A stretch of 64,000 nt of DNA from Pseudobutyrivibrio ruminis (GTDB lineage Bacteria > Bacillota > Clostridia > Lachnospirales > Lachnospiraceae), in assembly GCA_015057305.1 (NCBI GenBank), contig SVES01000013.1, positions 1 through 64,000 on the forward strand, in the 5' to 3' direction. The notes under the pieces are model-generated. The model saw only the letters and a program-made list of their open reading frames with translations, was not told the DNA's origin and did no database searches. The position numbers and the translations under genes are program-made. Positions 43,207 to 52,524 of the stretch are shown piece after piece. Within the stretch, counting starts at the first letter, position 1. Each line of letters opens with the position of its first letter.

Positions 43207-43239
43207 AAACGAAAAGAACCAGGTAAAACTGGTTCTTTT
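43207..43239 (-). terminator. Terminator after the DUF1292 gene
   Basis: AAAAGAACCAG (43212-43222) pairs with CTGGTTCTTTT (43229-43239) over GTAAAA; on the minus strand it is followed by TTTTCGTTTTT. It separates DUF1292 from larB. Confidence 0.85.
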
Positions 43240-43249
43240 TATTATCAAT

Positions 43250-43510
43250 TTATATCATTTCCATGTAAGCTTCTGCCACTCTATTATAATCATGTTGATT
43301 TGTAATTTTTTCTACCTTGAAGTCATCCTCCTCCAGCTTGACCCGATAGATGAAACAGCCTTCGTCACTGACCGTGTCGCCGTCCACTAATGCGGCAGCC
43401 ACATAGCCTTTATTTTCAAATTCAAACTGGTCTATAACGGCCATCTCAACTTCGTCGCCGTCCTTTGTATTAACCACAAATGTGATGTACTCTTTAAATT
43501 CATTATCCAT
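43250..43510 (-). CDS. DUF1292 domain protein
   Basis: An 86-residue DUF1292 protein: ITFVVNTKDGDEVEMAVIDQ with FEFENKGYVAAALV and the ending YNRVAEAYMEMI. The family is conserved in Firmicutes and has no known function; the usual genomic partner is ruvX/yrrK or ureB-like genes, not seen here. AGGAGGAACCCATA precedes the ATG. It stands as a single-gene unit. Confidence 0.82.
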   Translation of the reverse strand: MDNEFKEYITFVVNTKDGDEVEMAVIDQFEFENKGYVAAALVDGDTVSDEGCFIYRVKLEEDDFKVEKITNQHDYNRVAEAYMEMI

Positions 43511-43634
43511 TATGGGTTCCTCCTTTTCAACGCGGTTCTCCCATCAAGTAAGATATATAGTACACTATAAATGTGTAAAGTATACGCAAAAATTATGAAC
43601 ACTTATAGAATATCATTTATAAGTGGGGCGCAAT

Positions 43635-45041
43635 TCACATTTTATCCAAACTCTCAGGTGGAATTGTAGTAAATCTAGAGGTCTTCGCCATAAGCGCATT
43701 AGCCTCAGCAGATAATTCCTCAAATACAGCCTTCATCTCCTCCAAGTCACTTGTTTCATTTATACCCATAGCATAGCTTTGCAAATTTATCGCAGAAAAC
43801 TGAATGTCGCTGATTATATCATTAAAGGTTGATTTAATTGAGTTGATTGCATTTGACAACTCCTTTAAATCTCCTGGATATTCCTCTACATCCGCCACAG
43901 CAAGGTTTCCCTTTTCCATCTCTTCAAGAATGTATTTTTGCTTTTCAATCATGGAAGATACATAGTTTACTAGCTCTGCCATTCTATTTTGCAGGTCTCC
44001 CAGTTCATCCTTCTCGCTGGAGATATCGATTCTAGCACTTAAATCTCCTTGCATAAGCTTATCCATTGCAGGATTAATCCTTTCAATTGGGAGAAGTATT
44101 TTTTTGATTGCCACAGTTATATCTGCTGCTGCAAAGAAAATGCATATTAGAGCCATAAGTAGGCTAATTCTTATGCCTCTATCTATGATTTTTGCCACAT
44201 TTCTTTCAGGATAGGCCACACCTAAAGTCCATCCTCCTGTACTAAGCTGTTCAACAGAATATACCATTCGAGTGCCATTATAATCCTCAGCCACCACTGT
44301 CTCATCCGAACCTGTTTCAATTAATTTTGCCACCTTAGGCATTACATCTTTAACATTAACCACCGAATTTACAGTTGGTTTGTAATCTTTATTAGGATGA
44401 GCAACAATATCTCCCTCGCTATCCAGCAAAAATCCATAAGCGCCATTTTCAAAATCTATGGAATTTATATAATCGTTTATGGTGCCTATTTCAGCATCTG
44501 CTCCAACAACTCCAACCAGTTTATCATCAATGAAAATTGGTGTAGCTATTGTCATATGCATCAAATCTGGTCTGGTTGCACTAGGATATGGGTCTATTAC
44601 TACCGTTTCTCCTGCCTCTTTAGCCTTCTCGTACCAAGGGCGCACACGTGGGTCCATTCCTGTTGGAAATGACACACCCTTAGCCATAAACATCTTTCCG
44701 TCCTCTGTTCCAACATACAAATTGAATAAATCATCATTGTTGGCAATAATGCTATCAAGGACCTTTTCAACATTTACTTCATCAAGAATCTCCAATGCTG
44801 CAAGACTGCATGCCACATCCTTTGTAATAGAATCCATTTTTCCAGCCCATGCATCAATTTGGCTTGCGCAAAGCTCATTGGCCAAATCCAGCTCCTTGTG
44901 CTGTTCCTTTATTACCCGCCTGCAGGTGTATATCATATTAACTGTAGAAAGAACAATAATTGTAACTAAAAGAGCATATACTACTCTTCTTGCCACCTTT
45001 CTTCTAATTGAATTCCTAGAATTCTTTATACCCTTTTCCAT
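43635..45041 (-). CDS. dCache-HAMP membrane sensor lacking an MCP signalling domain
   Basis: A 468-residue membrane protein. A first membrane segment (VVYALLVTIIVLSTVNMIY) is followed by an extracellular dCache domain (VSFPTGMDPRVRPWYEKA, then GVVGADAEIGTINDYI), a second segment near residue 300 and a HAMP domain (IERINPAMDKLMQGDLSARI). It then ends after a coiled coil without the methyl-accepting hairpin. It may sense small ligands and signal through a partner, or be a truncated MCP. The track start is replaced by the ATG at 45041, preceded by GGAGGTATTGAA. Confidence 0.78.
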   Translation of the reverse strand: MEKGIKNSRNSIRRKVARRVVYALLVTIIVLSTVNMIYTCRRVIKEQHKELDLANELCASQIDAWAGKMDSITKDVACSLAALEILDEVNVEKVLDSIIANNDDLFNLYVGTEDGKMFMAKGVSFPTGMDPRVRPWYEKAKEAGETVVIDPYPSATRPDLMHMTIATPIFIDDKLVGVVGADAEIGTINDYINSIDFENGAYGFLLDSEGDIVAHPNKDYKPTVNSVVNVKDVMPKVAKLIETGSDETVVAEDYNGTRMVYSVEQLSTGGWTLGVAYPERNVAKIIDRGIRISLLMALICIFFAAADITVAIKKILLPIERINPAMDKLMQGDLSARIDISSEKDELGDLQNRMAELVNYVSSMIEKQKYILEEMEKGNLAVADVEEYPGDLKELSNAINSIKSTFNDIISDIQFSAINLQSYAMGINETSDLEEMKAVFEELSAEANALMAKTSRFTTIPPESLDKM

Positions 45042-45134
45042 TTCAATACCTCCACCATAAATGATAGATGTAAATTTTTTTATCAAGTATCTACATCTTA
45101 TTACATAAATTAGAGGATTTTGTGAAAAAAGTAT

Positions 45135-45824
45135 TTAAAATCTCGCAATTACAAAGCAATCATATCTAATTGCCTTTCCTGACAAGCTATAGGCAGGCTT
45201 TTCGTCAGCTAGATATGGACCTTTTAATGGTCTTTTAATAACAATTCTTTTGGGAGAAGCTGTAAATGCGGCATCTAACAATTCCCGTTCGGTTGAGCAC
45301 GGGCTTTCAAGCCTTTGTATAAGCTGAAATTTTTTCTTAATTAGAGCACTTTTTTGTCTTGCTGGAAACATAGGATCAAGTAAAACTATATCTGGCTTAT
45401 AATCAAGGCTTCTAAGAGCCTTTGTGCTGTCACCACAGATTAATTCCATTCTGCTTACTGCATCAGCCAATTCAGGAATAGCGCCGGCTCTTTCCAATCC
45501 GTCCTTAAGCAAAGTCGCAATTATCTCGTCAAATTCGTATAATTGTACCTTAAAGCCTGCTGCCGCCAAAATAAGAGAGTCCTCCCCAAAGCCTGCTGTT
45601 GCATCTACGATAGTTTGAGGCATTTCCTGTCCCTTTATTCTTGCTGCCTTTACAAGCAGCTCCCTTTGTAGATTCGACTGCTTTAATCTGGGAAGCATCT
45701 CCCTGAAATCCACATTTATAGACAAGCTTCCGTCAGTAAGAAATAGCCCCAAGTCACTTTGACTCAAGGCCATCCCTAAAGGTTTAAGCTTTTCATTTAG
45801 ATAATCAAGCTTTTCATTTGTCAT
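45135..45824 (-). CDS. rsmJ: 16S rRNA methyltransferase RsmJ family
   Basis: A 229-residue class I methyltransferase of the RsmJ type (m2G1516 in E. coli 16S rRNA). TIVDATAGFGEDSLILAAAG binds SAM, VQLYEFDEIIATLLKDGLER follows, and PDIVLLDPMFPARQKSALIK is the catalytic-region DPMFP motif. It begins 3 bp after pncB. Confidence 0.87.
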   Translation of the reverse strand: MTNEKLDYLNEKLKPLGMALSQSDLGLFLTDGSLSINVDFREMLPRLKQSNLQRELLVKAARIKGQEMPQTIVDATAGFGEDSLILAAAGFKVQLYEFDEIIATLLKDGLERAGAIPELADAVSRMELICGDSTKALRSLDYKPDIVLLDPMFPARQKSALIKKKFQLIQRLESPCSTERELLDAAFTASPKRIVIKRPLKGPYLADEKPAYSLSGKAIRYDCFVIARF

Positions 45825-45827
45825 TTA

Positions 45828-47330
45828 TTATTTATCCTCTTTTCGAAGAAGCTCCATTTTCATGTTGTAATAATTTGGTGTCATATCCAGGTAATGCTTG
45901 TGAGGATTTTCAAAACGCTGTTCCTCTTGCCAAACACTATTGTTAAGCTGATCCTGAACTCTGGCTCTAATTGTTTGCATATCCTCATCATCAACTGCTG
46001 CTTTACCGTTAACTATAAGGGGTTTTTGCAACAATTCTGCTGTGCAATTTTCAAAAATATGGGTACTTTTCCATGGTTGTTCAGGATCAACAAATTTGTA
46101 GCCTCCCTCAACATCCATATCTATTACCTCACCCTTGATTGCCAACAGGTCTGCCACCGCTCTACCTGATTCATCTTTGATTCGATAAACATCCTTTAAG
46201 CCAGGATTGGTAATTTTTTCAACTGTTTCAGATATTTTTATTTTTGGAATAATCTCACCAGTCTTGGGATTGGTCACTGCACAAAGCTTATAAACTGCCC
46301 CAAATACAGGCTCAGATTTTGCTGTGATAAGCCTCTCACCAACACCAAAAGAATTAACCTGTCCACCCTGCTGCAAAATAGATGTAATAGTGTACTCGTC
46401 CAGGGAATTGCTAACGATTATCTTAGCCTGACTAAAGCCAGCATCATCTAACATCTTTCTTGCTTTCTTGGTAAGATATGCCAAATCTCCCGAATCGATT
46501 CTGATTCCAAAGCTCTTTGACTCTATACCACTATCTCTCATCTCTTGAAATACCTTGATAGCATTTGGCACTCCAGATTTTAGCACATTATAAGTGTCTA
46601 CCAATAGAATGCAGTTATTTGGGTAGCTTTTGGCAAAGCTTCTAAAGGCTTGTAATTCCGAGGTTCTATAGTCATTATCATCGGAAGTGAAATACATAAC
46701 ATAGCTGTGAGCCATAGTTCCGCCAATAGGAATATCAAAATATTGACCGGCAGAAACAGTAGCTGTTCCGCTAGCTCCACCTATGTATGCAGCTCTGGCT
46801 CCGTAAATTGCCGCATCATTGTTATGAGCTCGCCTAGCGCCAAAGTCAGAAACTGCTCTTCCTGCTGCCGCCCTGACTATTCTGCTGGCTTTTGTTGCAA
46901 TAAGTGACTGGTGATTTACCTGAGCTAAAATCTCAGTCTCAACCAGCTGAGCCTCAATAATTGGAGCTGTAACCGTGATAATCGGCTCATTAGGGTACAT
47001 AATAGTTCCCTCTAAAAATGCATCAACATTACCAGTAAATTTGAAGTTCTTTAAATACTCCAGAAAATCCTCTGTGAAATGTCCCACACTTCTAAGATAT
47101 TCAATATCTTCCTCTGTGAAATGCATATTTAGCAAATAATCCTTTACTTGCTGCAGGCCTGCAAAAATTGCGAAGCCGCCCCCATCTGGATTTACTCTGT
47201 AGAACACATCAAAACTAACCTTAGTATTATTGTCTATACTAGGGTCATTGAAATATGCATTTGCCATTGTCAGCTCATATTCATCCATCATCATAGTTAG
47301 ATTACGAGCTTTATCCTGTGTTTGTTTCAT
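45828..47330 (-). CDS. pncB: Nicotinate phosphoribosyltransferase
   Basis: A 500-residue enzyme converting nicotinate and PRPP to nicotinate mononucleotide in NAD salvage. Motifs: MMMDEYELTMANAYFND, VSFDVFYRVNPDGGGFAIF, DFGARRAHNNDAAIYGARAA, YIGGASGTATVSAGQYFDIP, LVDTYNVLKSGVPNAIKVF and FGIRIDSGDLAYL. It makes nicotinate nucleotides, which also feed LarB substrate supply, though the two loci are not adjacent. GGGGGAATAAA precedes the ATG. Confidence 0.95.
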   Translation of the reverse strand: MKQTQDKARNLTMMMDEYELTMANAYFNDPSIDNNTKVSFDVFYRVNPDGGGFAIFAGLQQVKDYLLNMHFTEEDIEYLRSVGHFTEDFLEYLKNFKFTGNVDAFLEGTIMYPNEPIITVTAPIIEAQLVETEILAQVNHQSLIATKASRIVRAAAGRAVSDFGARRAHNNDAAIYGARAAYIGGASGTATVSAGQYFDIPIGGTMAHSYVMYFTSDDNDYRTSELQAFRSFAKSYPNNCILLVDTYNVLKSGVPNAIKVFQEMRDSGIESKSFGIRIDSGDLAYLTKKARKMLDDAGFSQAKIIVSNSLDEYTITSILQQGGQVNSFGVGERLITAKSEPVFGAVYKLCAVTNPKTGEIIPKIKISETVEKITNPGLKDVYRIKDESGRAVADLLAIKGEVIDMDVEGGYKFVDPEQPWKSTHIFENCTAELLQKPLIVNGKAAVDDEDMQTIRARVQDQLNNSVWQEEQRFENPHKHYLDMTPNYYNMKMELLRKEDK

Positions 47331-47331
47331 T

Positions 47332-47553
47332 TTATTCCCCCGGTGCGCTATTTATAACCTTTCCTGTATTCCAAAGCATTGCTGATTTTTCTGCGGCAGC
47401 AACTTTTCCTGCCTCATCCTTATAGCCCACTGTGCCTGTATAACTGCCACAATCCAAGCAGGCAACATAAAAGCCCTTGTCCTCAGCCTCTAGGATTCCT
47501 GGCCCTCCACATATTGGACAATCGTGTAATTCAATATCGTCTATGGTATTCAT
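47332..47553 (-). CDS. Small zinc-ribbon protein, Lar-like
   Basis: A 73-residue protein with two CxxC pairs (LHDCPICGGPG and YVACLDCGSY), as in Lar-type restriction-alleviation or other zinc-ribbon proteins; the ending AAAEKSAMLWNTGKVI matches that family (x-A-x-x-x-W-N). It ends 2 bp before pncB. Its role in a pncB operon is unclear. A hairpin with a T-run lies 28 bp upstream. Confidence 0.72.
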   Translation of the reverse strand: MNTIDDIELHDCPICGGPGILEAEDKGFYVACLDCGSYTGTVGYKDEAGKVAAAEKSAMLWNTGKVINSAPGE

Positions 47554-47574
47554 TTTCTGTTCCTTTCTTTCCTA

Positions 47575-47604
47575 AAAAATAAGGTGTAGCCTAAGCTACA
47601 CCTT
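47575..47604 (-). terminator. Terminator between the MCP gene and the zinc-ribbon/pncB operon
   Basis: AAGGTGTAGC (47581-47590) pairs perfectly with GCTACACCTT (47595-47604) across CTAA; on the minus strand it is followed by ATTTTTTAG. The next gene begins only about 25 nt later, which leaves little room for a promoter. Confidence 0.85.
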
Positions 47605-47628
47605 AGCATATCTATTTTACACTTTTTT

Positions 47629-49119
47629 CTACTTAAGTGCCATCTCTTCCATCTCTTTTGCTATTTTATTAATAACCTCAAGAGTTTCATTCATATTTGA
47701 AAGGGCATCCATAGCATCATCGCTTACTGAACCAACTGTATCAGTGGCTGCTGCAACCTCCTGTGAAGTAGCTGACAGATTTGTAATATTGTCCATAATC
47801 TCGGTGTTTGCAGACAGTACACTTTCTACAGAACCCTTTACCTGAACAACGCCGCCTCTAAGCTCATCGGTACCTTCCTTGATTGTATCCAGCTTAGAGC
47901 CTGTCTCTGTAATGAGTTCATTTTGTCTGCTGGCATATTCAGCAGATTTTGACATTGCTGATGCTGCAGATTTTGCATCTGATGTAAGTCTTTCTATGAT
48001 TCGTGCAATCTCTTCTGTTGCTTCTCTGGTGCTCTCTGATAGGGCTCTAATTTCGTCTGCAACAACGGCAAAGCCCTTTCCTGCCTCACCAGCTCTTGCA
48101 GCCTCAATAGATGCATTCAAAGCCAACAAATTGGTCTGGCTCGAAATACCAAGAATAGTCTCTGTGATACCCTGGATATCCTGGATACTATCATTAAGAG
48201 CCTGTGTAGTATTACTAGTTTCGATATTAATATTTGCTACCTTTTCTGCCTGGCTCTTTAATTTATTTATTAAATCTACACCTTCATTAACTGAATCTTC
48301 TACACGTAATGAAACATCATCAATATTATTCGCTTCTGCCTCTACAGACTGGATGCTTTCTTGAATAACAGCTGTTTTGTTAGTCTGATTTTCAATAGCC
48401 TCTGCTGTAGTCTTGGTTCCTTCTACAATCTCACCAACTGAAACATGTACAGTTTCCATAGACTCATTTAACTTGCTTGAAACATCATTGGCTTCAACAA
48501 ACTTCTGATTTAGTTGCTCTGCCAAATCCACAATAGTCTCTGAGGTTTCTTTAATATCTGCTGCATGATCTCTGATTGTATCAAGTGTCTCTGTTGTCTG
48601 ACGACGCTGCTGTTTGCAAACAATTACTGCTATAGTACATGCAATTAAACTGAATACCAGCTGTGTGACTAAATCACGTACTGAAATATTTCCTCTGTTG
48701 ATTTCAATTATTCCAGATACAATCAAACTAAAATTCGCGATAATGCAGCCAATTCTAACTGTGCTTGCCTCACCATATATCATTACAATAAGGATAATTG
48801 TATACATGAAGATATACATATTTGTATCACTAGGATAAAATATATTTATCAAAAACATAGCAACCATAGATAATGTAATGCAGAACTTGTATTTATATTT
48901 ATCGCCAAACATCATGGCACAAACTTGAAATAGAATAATGTCAAGTACTGCTATGACAAGTCGAATCGTATCTAATACATTTACTCCGTCCATTATCAAT
49001 GAACGTATTGCAAAAAAGATTAGCGCTAAACAAGTAATTGTTCCACAGTACCTAGCTAATCTATTTTTTTCCGCCATTTGTCTGGTTTCGATTTCCATTT
49101 TCCCGTTAGATTCGCTCAT
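47629..49119 (-). CDS. Methyl-accepting chemotaxis protein without periplasmic sensor
   Basis: A 496-residue MCP. The N-terminal 175 residues are several membrane helices ([19 protein letters not shown], then [11 protein letters not shown] and [15 protein letters not shown]) with only short loops, and no Cache or PAS domain. The rest is a signalling coiled coil whose hairpin tip reads [20 protein letters not shown] with [14 protein letters not shown]. It likely senses membrane state or redox, or partners another sensor. GGAGGACAACTAA precedes the ATG; TTGATA-18-TATCAT upstream is a fair promoter. Confidence 0.9.
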   Translation of the reverse strand: MSESNGKMEIETRQMAEKNRLARYCGTITCLALIFFAIRSLIMDGVNVLDTIRLVIAVLDIILFQVCAMMFGDKYKYKFCITLSMVAMFLINIFYPSDTNMYIFMYTIILIVMIYGEASTVRIGCIIANFSLIVSGIIEINRGNISVRDLVTQLVFSLIACTIAVIVCKQQRRQTTETLDTIRDHAADIKETSETIVDLAEQLNQKFVEANDVSSKLNESMETVHVSVGEIVEGTKTTAEAIENQTNKTAVIQESIQSVEAEANNIDDVSLRVEDSVNEGVDLINKLKSQAEKVANINIETSNTTQALNDSIQDIQGITETILGISSQTNLLALNASIEAARAGEAGKGFAVVADEIRALSESTREATEEIARIIERLTSDAKSAASAMSKSAEYASRQNELITETGSKLDTIKEGTDELRGGVVQVKGSVESVLSANTEIMDNITNLSATSQEVAAATDTVGSVSDDAMDALSNMNETLEVINKIAKEMEEMALK

Positions 49120-49243
49120 TTAGTTGTCCTCCATACCTATCCTATATAATATTAAATGATAGTCATCGCATAGCTAGTATATCAAGAATGTTTTGAATAT
49201 TGTGTGATTTCAGTAAATAATTCACAAAATTTTCATTTATCCC

Positions 49244-49477
49244 TCACTTTTTTAGTGCAGCAATTATCTCATCATAATTATCCCTGACATGAGGTCTCAC
49301 ACAGTTCACACAGGATTTTACTCCCTTTTCTGTAATCACAAAATTTCCCCCACATTTTTCTCCCAAATGATAAAGTGGGCAATAACAAAAAAGACAGTTA
49401 AAATCCTCTGGTTTAACTGCCTTGTGGCATGGAAAATATTCACATTCCTTGTTTTGAAAAAACTTGTAATGCTCCAT
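49244..49477 (-). CDS. Cysteine-rich small domain protein
   Basis: A 77-residue protein of the cysteine-rich small domain family (seen beside cobalamin or metal-related genes). Cys pattern: YKFFQNKECEYFPCHKAV, FNCLFCYCPLYHLGEKCGG and KGVKSCVNCVRPH. It probably binds zinc or an iron-sulfur cluster. It lies 6 bp after murA, an arrangement with no obvious functional link. Confidence 0.78.
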   Translation of the reverse strand: MEHYKFFQNKECEYFPCHKAVKPEDFNCLFCYCPLYHLGEKCGGNFVITEKGVKSCVNCVRPHVRDNYDEIIAALKK

Positions 49478-49483
49478 ATTCTA

Positions 49484-50779
49484 CTAACTTACCTTAAGCT
49501 TAAACTTTTGCAAGTCATGCTCATTATCTACCTCAGCAAAGGTTGCTCCAAGCTTTGTGAGCTTTCCAACTATATCTTCATAACCGCGCTGAATATATTT
49601 AATATCGTCAATCACAGTAATGCCATCTGCTGCAAGCCCTGCGATAATTAGTGCCGCACCAGCTCTAAGATCAGGAGCCTGCACTCTTGCTCCTGTATAT
49701 CTTGCAACTCCTGTAATGATTGCAACTGTACTTTCTACCTTTATATTAGCACCCATTCGAGCCAATTCATCAACATATTTAAAACGATTCTCAAAAATAG
49801 ATTCTGTTACTGTGCTAGTACCCTCGGCTATTGCAAGCACTGCTGTTATTTCAGGCTGCATATCTGTAGGGAAGCCTGGATATGGCAAGGTTGTAACATG
49901 AGTACTTGATAGCTTTCTGCCTTTTCCAATCACTCTAACTGCATCATCATACTCTTCAATAACACATCCAGCTTCGATTAGCTTTGCTGATGTAGCCTCT
50001 AAATGCTTAGGAATAACATTTTTAATAAGCACATCACCGTGAGTAGCAGCTGTAGCACACATATATGTACCAGCTTCAATCTGATCTGGTATAACTGCAT
50101 AGGTAGTGCCGTGAAGCTTTGGCACACCAACTATACGAATAACATCTGTACCAGCACCTCTGATATTTGCACCCATACTATTAAGGAATGAGGCAACATC
50201 TACCACGTGTGGCTCTTTAGCTGCATTTTCTATAGTTGTCTTGCCCTCTGCAAGCACTGCTGCAAGCATAATATTAATAGTAGCTCCAACAGATACCTTG
50301 TCCAAGAAAATGTGACTACCAACAAGCTTATCTGCTCTTGCTGACCAAAGTCCATAGGACACATCCACATTTGCCCCTAGAGCCTTCAAACCCTTTACAT
50401 GCAAATCAATAGGGCGAGAGCCTATAAGACAACCACCTGGAAGTGCTACTTCTGCGCTTTTATATTTGCCTAACAGCGCTCCCATTAAGTAATAGGAAGC
50501 GCGAATCTTTTTTATATATTCGTAATCTACCGAAAGTCTATTAATACTTGAGCCAGTAATCTTTACAGTGTGGGCATCAACCCTATCAACTACCGCTCCA
50601 ATATCCTCAATGGCTCCAATAAGCACATTAATATCCTTAACATTTGGCAGATTTTCAATTGTTACAGTCTCGTCGGTCATTATGGCACCAGCCAATATAC
50701 CTAGGGCTGCATTTTTGGCACCGCTAATCTCAACCTCTCCACTGAGAGCTGTGCCACCCTTAATTACATACTGCTCCAT
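49484..50779 (-). CDS. murA: UDP-N-acetylglucosamine 1-carboxyvinyltransferase MurA
   Basis: A 431-residue MurA that transfers enolpyruvate from PEP to UDP-GlcNAc, the first committed peptidoglycan step and fosfomycin target. GAKNAALGILAGAIM, VALPGGCLIGSRPIDLHVKG with the catalytic Cys present, YVDELARMGANI and LRAGAALIIAGLAADG are the usual motifs. The Cys (not Asp) predicts fosfomycin sensitivity of this enzyme. AGGAGATAAG precedes the ATG. Confidence 0.95.
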   Translation of the reverse strand: MEQYVIKGGTALSGEVEISGAKNAALGILAGAIMTDETVTIENLPNVKDINVLIGAIEDIGAVVDRVDAHTVKITGSSINRLSVDYEYIKKIRASYYLMGALLGKYKSAEVALPGGCLIGSRPIDLHVKGLKALGANVDVSYGLWSARADKLVGSHIFLDKVSVGATINIMLAAVLAEGKTTIENAAKEPHVVDVASFLNSMGANIRGAGTDVIRIVGVPKLHGTTYAVIPDQIEAGTYMCATAATHGDVLIKNVIPKHLEATSAKLIEAGCVIEEYDDAVRVIGKGRKLSSTHVTTLPYPGFPTDMQPEITAVLAIAEGTSTVTESIFENRFKYVDELARMGANIKVESTVAIITGVARYTGARVQAPDLRAGAALIIAGLAADGITVIDDIKYIQRGYEDIVGKLTKLGATFAEVDNEHDLQKFKLKVS

Positions 50780-50787
50780 CTTATCTC

Positions 50788-52524
50788 CTATACTAATTGA
50801 CTCTGATATAATTTAGCATAAAAGCCATTTTTCTGCAACAACTCCCTATGGCTACCCTGTTCCACTATACTTCCATCCTTTACGAACAAAATAAGGTCTG
50901 CTTCTATGATTGTTGAAAGCCTGTGGGCAACAATAAAGGTTGTTCTGCCCTTCATCATCTTATTAAATGCTGATTGTATTTTCTGTTCTGTGCGCGTATC
51001 AATCGAGCTTGTGGCCTCATCCAATATTAACATTGGTGGAATATTAAGCATAACTCTTGTGATACACAAAAGCTGCATCTGTCCCTGAGACAGAGCCCCT
51101 CCTTCTGAAGAAAGAATTGTATCATAGCCATAAGGCATTCTTTTAATAAAGCTATGTGCATATGTGGCCTTAGCGGCTTCAACTATTTCTTCATCTGTTG
51201 CACTCCGATTTGCCATCCTAAGATTATCCCTTACGCTTGCATTTTTAAGCCAGGTTTCCTGAAGTACCATTCCAAAGCTTTGCCGCAGGTCATTAATAGG
51301 GATATCTTTTATATCTACACCATCAATAAGGATTTGACCTTTATCAATATCATAAAATCTCATGAGAAGATTTATAATTGTACTTTTTCCTGCTCCAGTT
51401 GGTCCCACTATGGCGATGCGCTGACCACTTTTAACTGATAGATTCAAATGTTCAATAAGCTTCTTATTCTTATCATAGGAGAAGAACACGTCCTTAAATT
51501 CTATCTCTCCTTTAATATCAGACAGAGCTTTTTCACCTTCATCTATCTCAATTTCAGCATCTATCATTTCGAACAATCTGGCTGCGCAGGCTAAAGCGTT
51601 TTGGAATTCTGTAATAACTCCTGAAATTTCATTAAATGGCTTAGCATATGTGCTGGCATAAGAAAGAAAGCTTGTTAAACCACCTACCGAAATACCTCCA
51701 CCTATGGCAAGGATTGCACCAAACACTCCTACTGCTGCATAGATTATATTATTTATAAGCCTTGTACTAGGATTAACTGTTGATGAATAAAATGTTGCTT
51801 TCATAGAAGCATCTCGAAGACTATTATTCATCTTGTCAAAGTTTTCTATGGCTCTATTTTCATAGTCCATATTTCTGACAATGTTTTTACCAGTAATCAT
51901 CTCTTCTATATAAGAAGTTTCAATTCCTCTAAGCTTGGCCTGCTCCCCGAAAAACTTGTAAGTCTTTTCCGAGATAAACTTTGCAAGCAAAAGAGATGCA
52001 GGTGTTGCAATAATTACTATCAGTGCAATCTTTACTGAAATCATCAGCATAAAATAGATTGTACCAAGTATTGTAAGCACCCCTGTGAAAAACTGAGTAA
52101 AGCCCATCAAAAGTCCATCTGCAAATGTATCTGCATCAGAGACGATTCGGCTCACATAATCACCATGTGGATGTGAATCTATCTGGGATAGCTTCATATG
52201 CTGTAGCTTTCTAAATGCTCTATCTCGAAGATTCTTGGTTACATTATAGGTAATGGAATTATTTACCCTGTTCATTATCCACTGGGTAAAGAATGTGGCT
52301 GCCACTGTAACAGCCATCTGCTGCAACACCACTATTAGCTTGTCATAATCGATCTGGCCCTTACCAACTATACAATCCACAGCCCTACCTGTAAGAATAG
52401 GAATCCTGAGTGTTAAGTAAACTGTGGCAAGTGCACATATTAAGGAGACGATTATTTGAAAACTATAGCTTTTCAGCTCTGTTAAAACACGATTTAATAT
52501 ATTCCCTTGAGACTTATTATTCAT
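50788..52524 (-). CDS. ABC exporter half-transporter (catalytically complete)
   Basis: A 578-residue fused permease-ATPase of the multidrug/lipid exporter type. It has six membrane helices (SFQIIVSLICALATVYLTL first), then a nucleotide-binding domain: Walker A VGPTGAGKSTIINL, signature LSQGQMQLLCITR (LSGGQ degenerate as LSQGQ), Walker B MLILDEATSSIDTR. The track start at 52656 is replaced by the ATG at 52524 with GAGAGGAGGCTGC. It overlaps its partner gene by 8 bp and forms a heterodimer. Confidence 0.9.
   Translation of the reverse strand: MNNKSQGNILNRVLTELKSYSFQIIVSLICALATVYLTLRIPILTGRAVDCIVGKGQIDYDKLIVVLQQMAVTVAATFFTQWIMNRVNNSITYNVTKNLRDRAFRKLQHMKLSQIDSHPHGDYVSRIVSDADTFADGLLMGFTQFFTGVLTILGTIYFMLMISVKIALIVIIATPASLLLAKFISEKTYKFFGEQAKLRGIETSYIEEMITGKNIVRNMDYENRAIENFDKMNNSLRDASMKATFYSSTVNPSTRLINNIIYAAVGVFGAILAIGGGISVGGLTSFLSYASTYAKPFNEISGVITEFQNALACAARLFEMIDAEIEIDEGEKALSDIKGEIEFKDVFFSYDKNKKLIEHLNLSVKSGQRIAIVGPTGAGKSTIINLLMRFYDIDKGQILIDGVDIKDIPINDLRQSFGMVLQETWLKNASVRDNLRMANRSATDEEIVEAAKATYAHSFIKRMPYGYDTILSSEGGALSQGQMQLLCITRVMLNIPPMLILDEATSSIDTRTEQKIQSAFNKMMKGRTTFIVAHRLSTIIEADLILFVKDGSIVEQGSHRELLQKNGFYAKLYQSQLV

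Noticed and set aside
44479-45060. 193-residue + strand ORF inside the Cache-HAMP gene
   Set aside because: It is antisense to a clear membrane sensor gene with a good ribosome binding site, has a low-complexity Ser/Ile-rich translation, and no ribosome binding site of its own.
47879-48364. 161-residue + strand ORF opposite the MCP gene
   Set aside because: It is antisense to the MCP signalling coiled coil, where heptad Ala/Ser codons give long open frames by chance.
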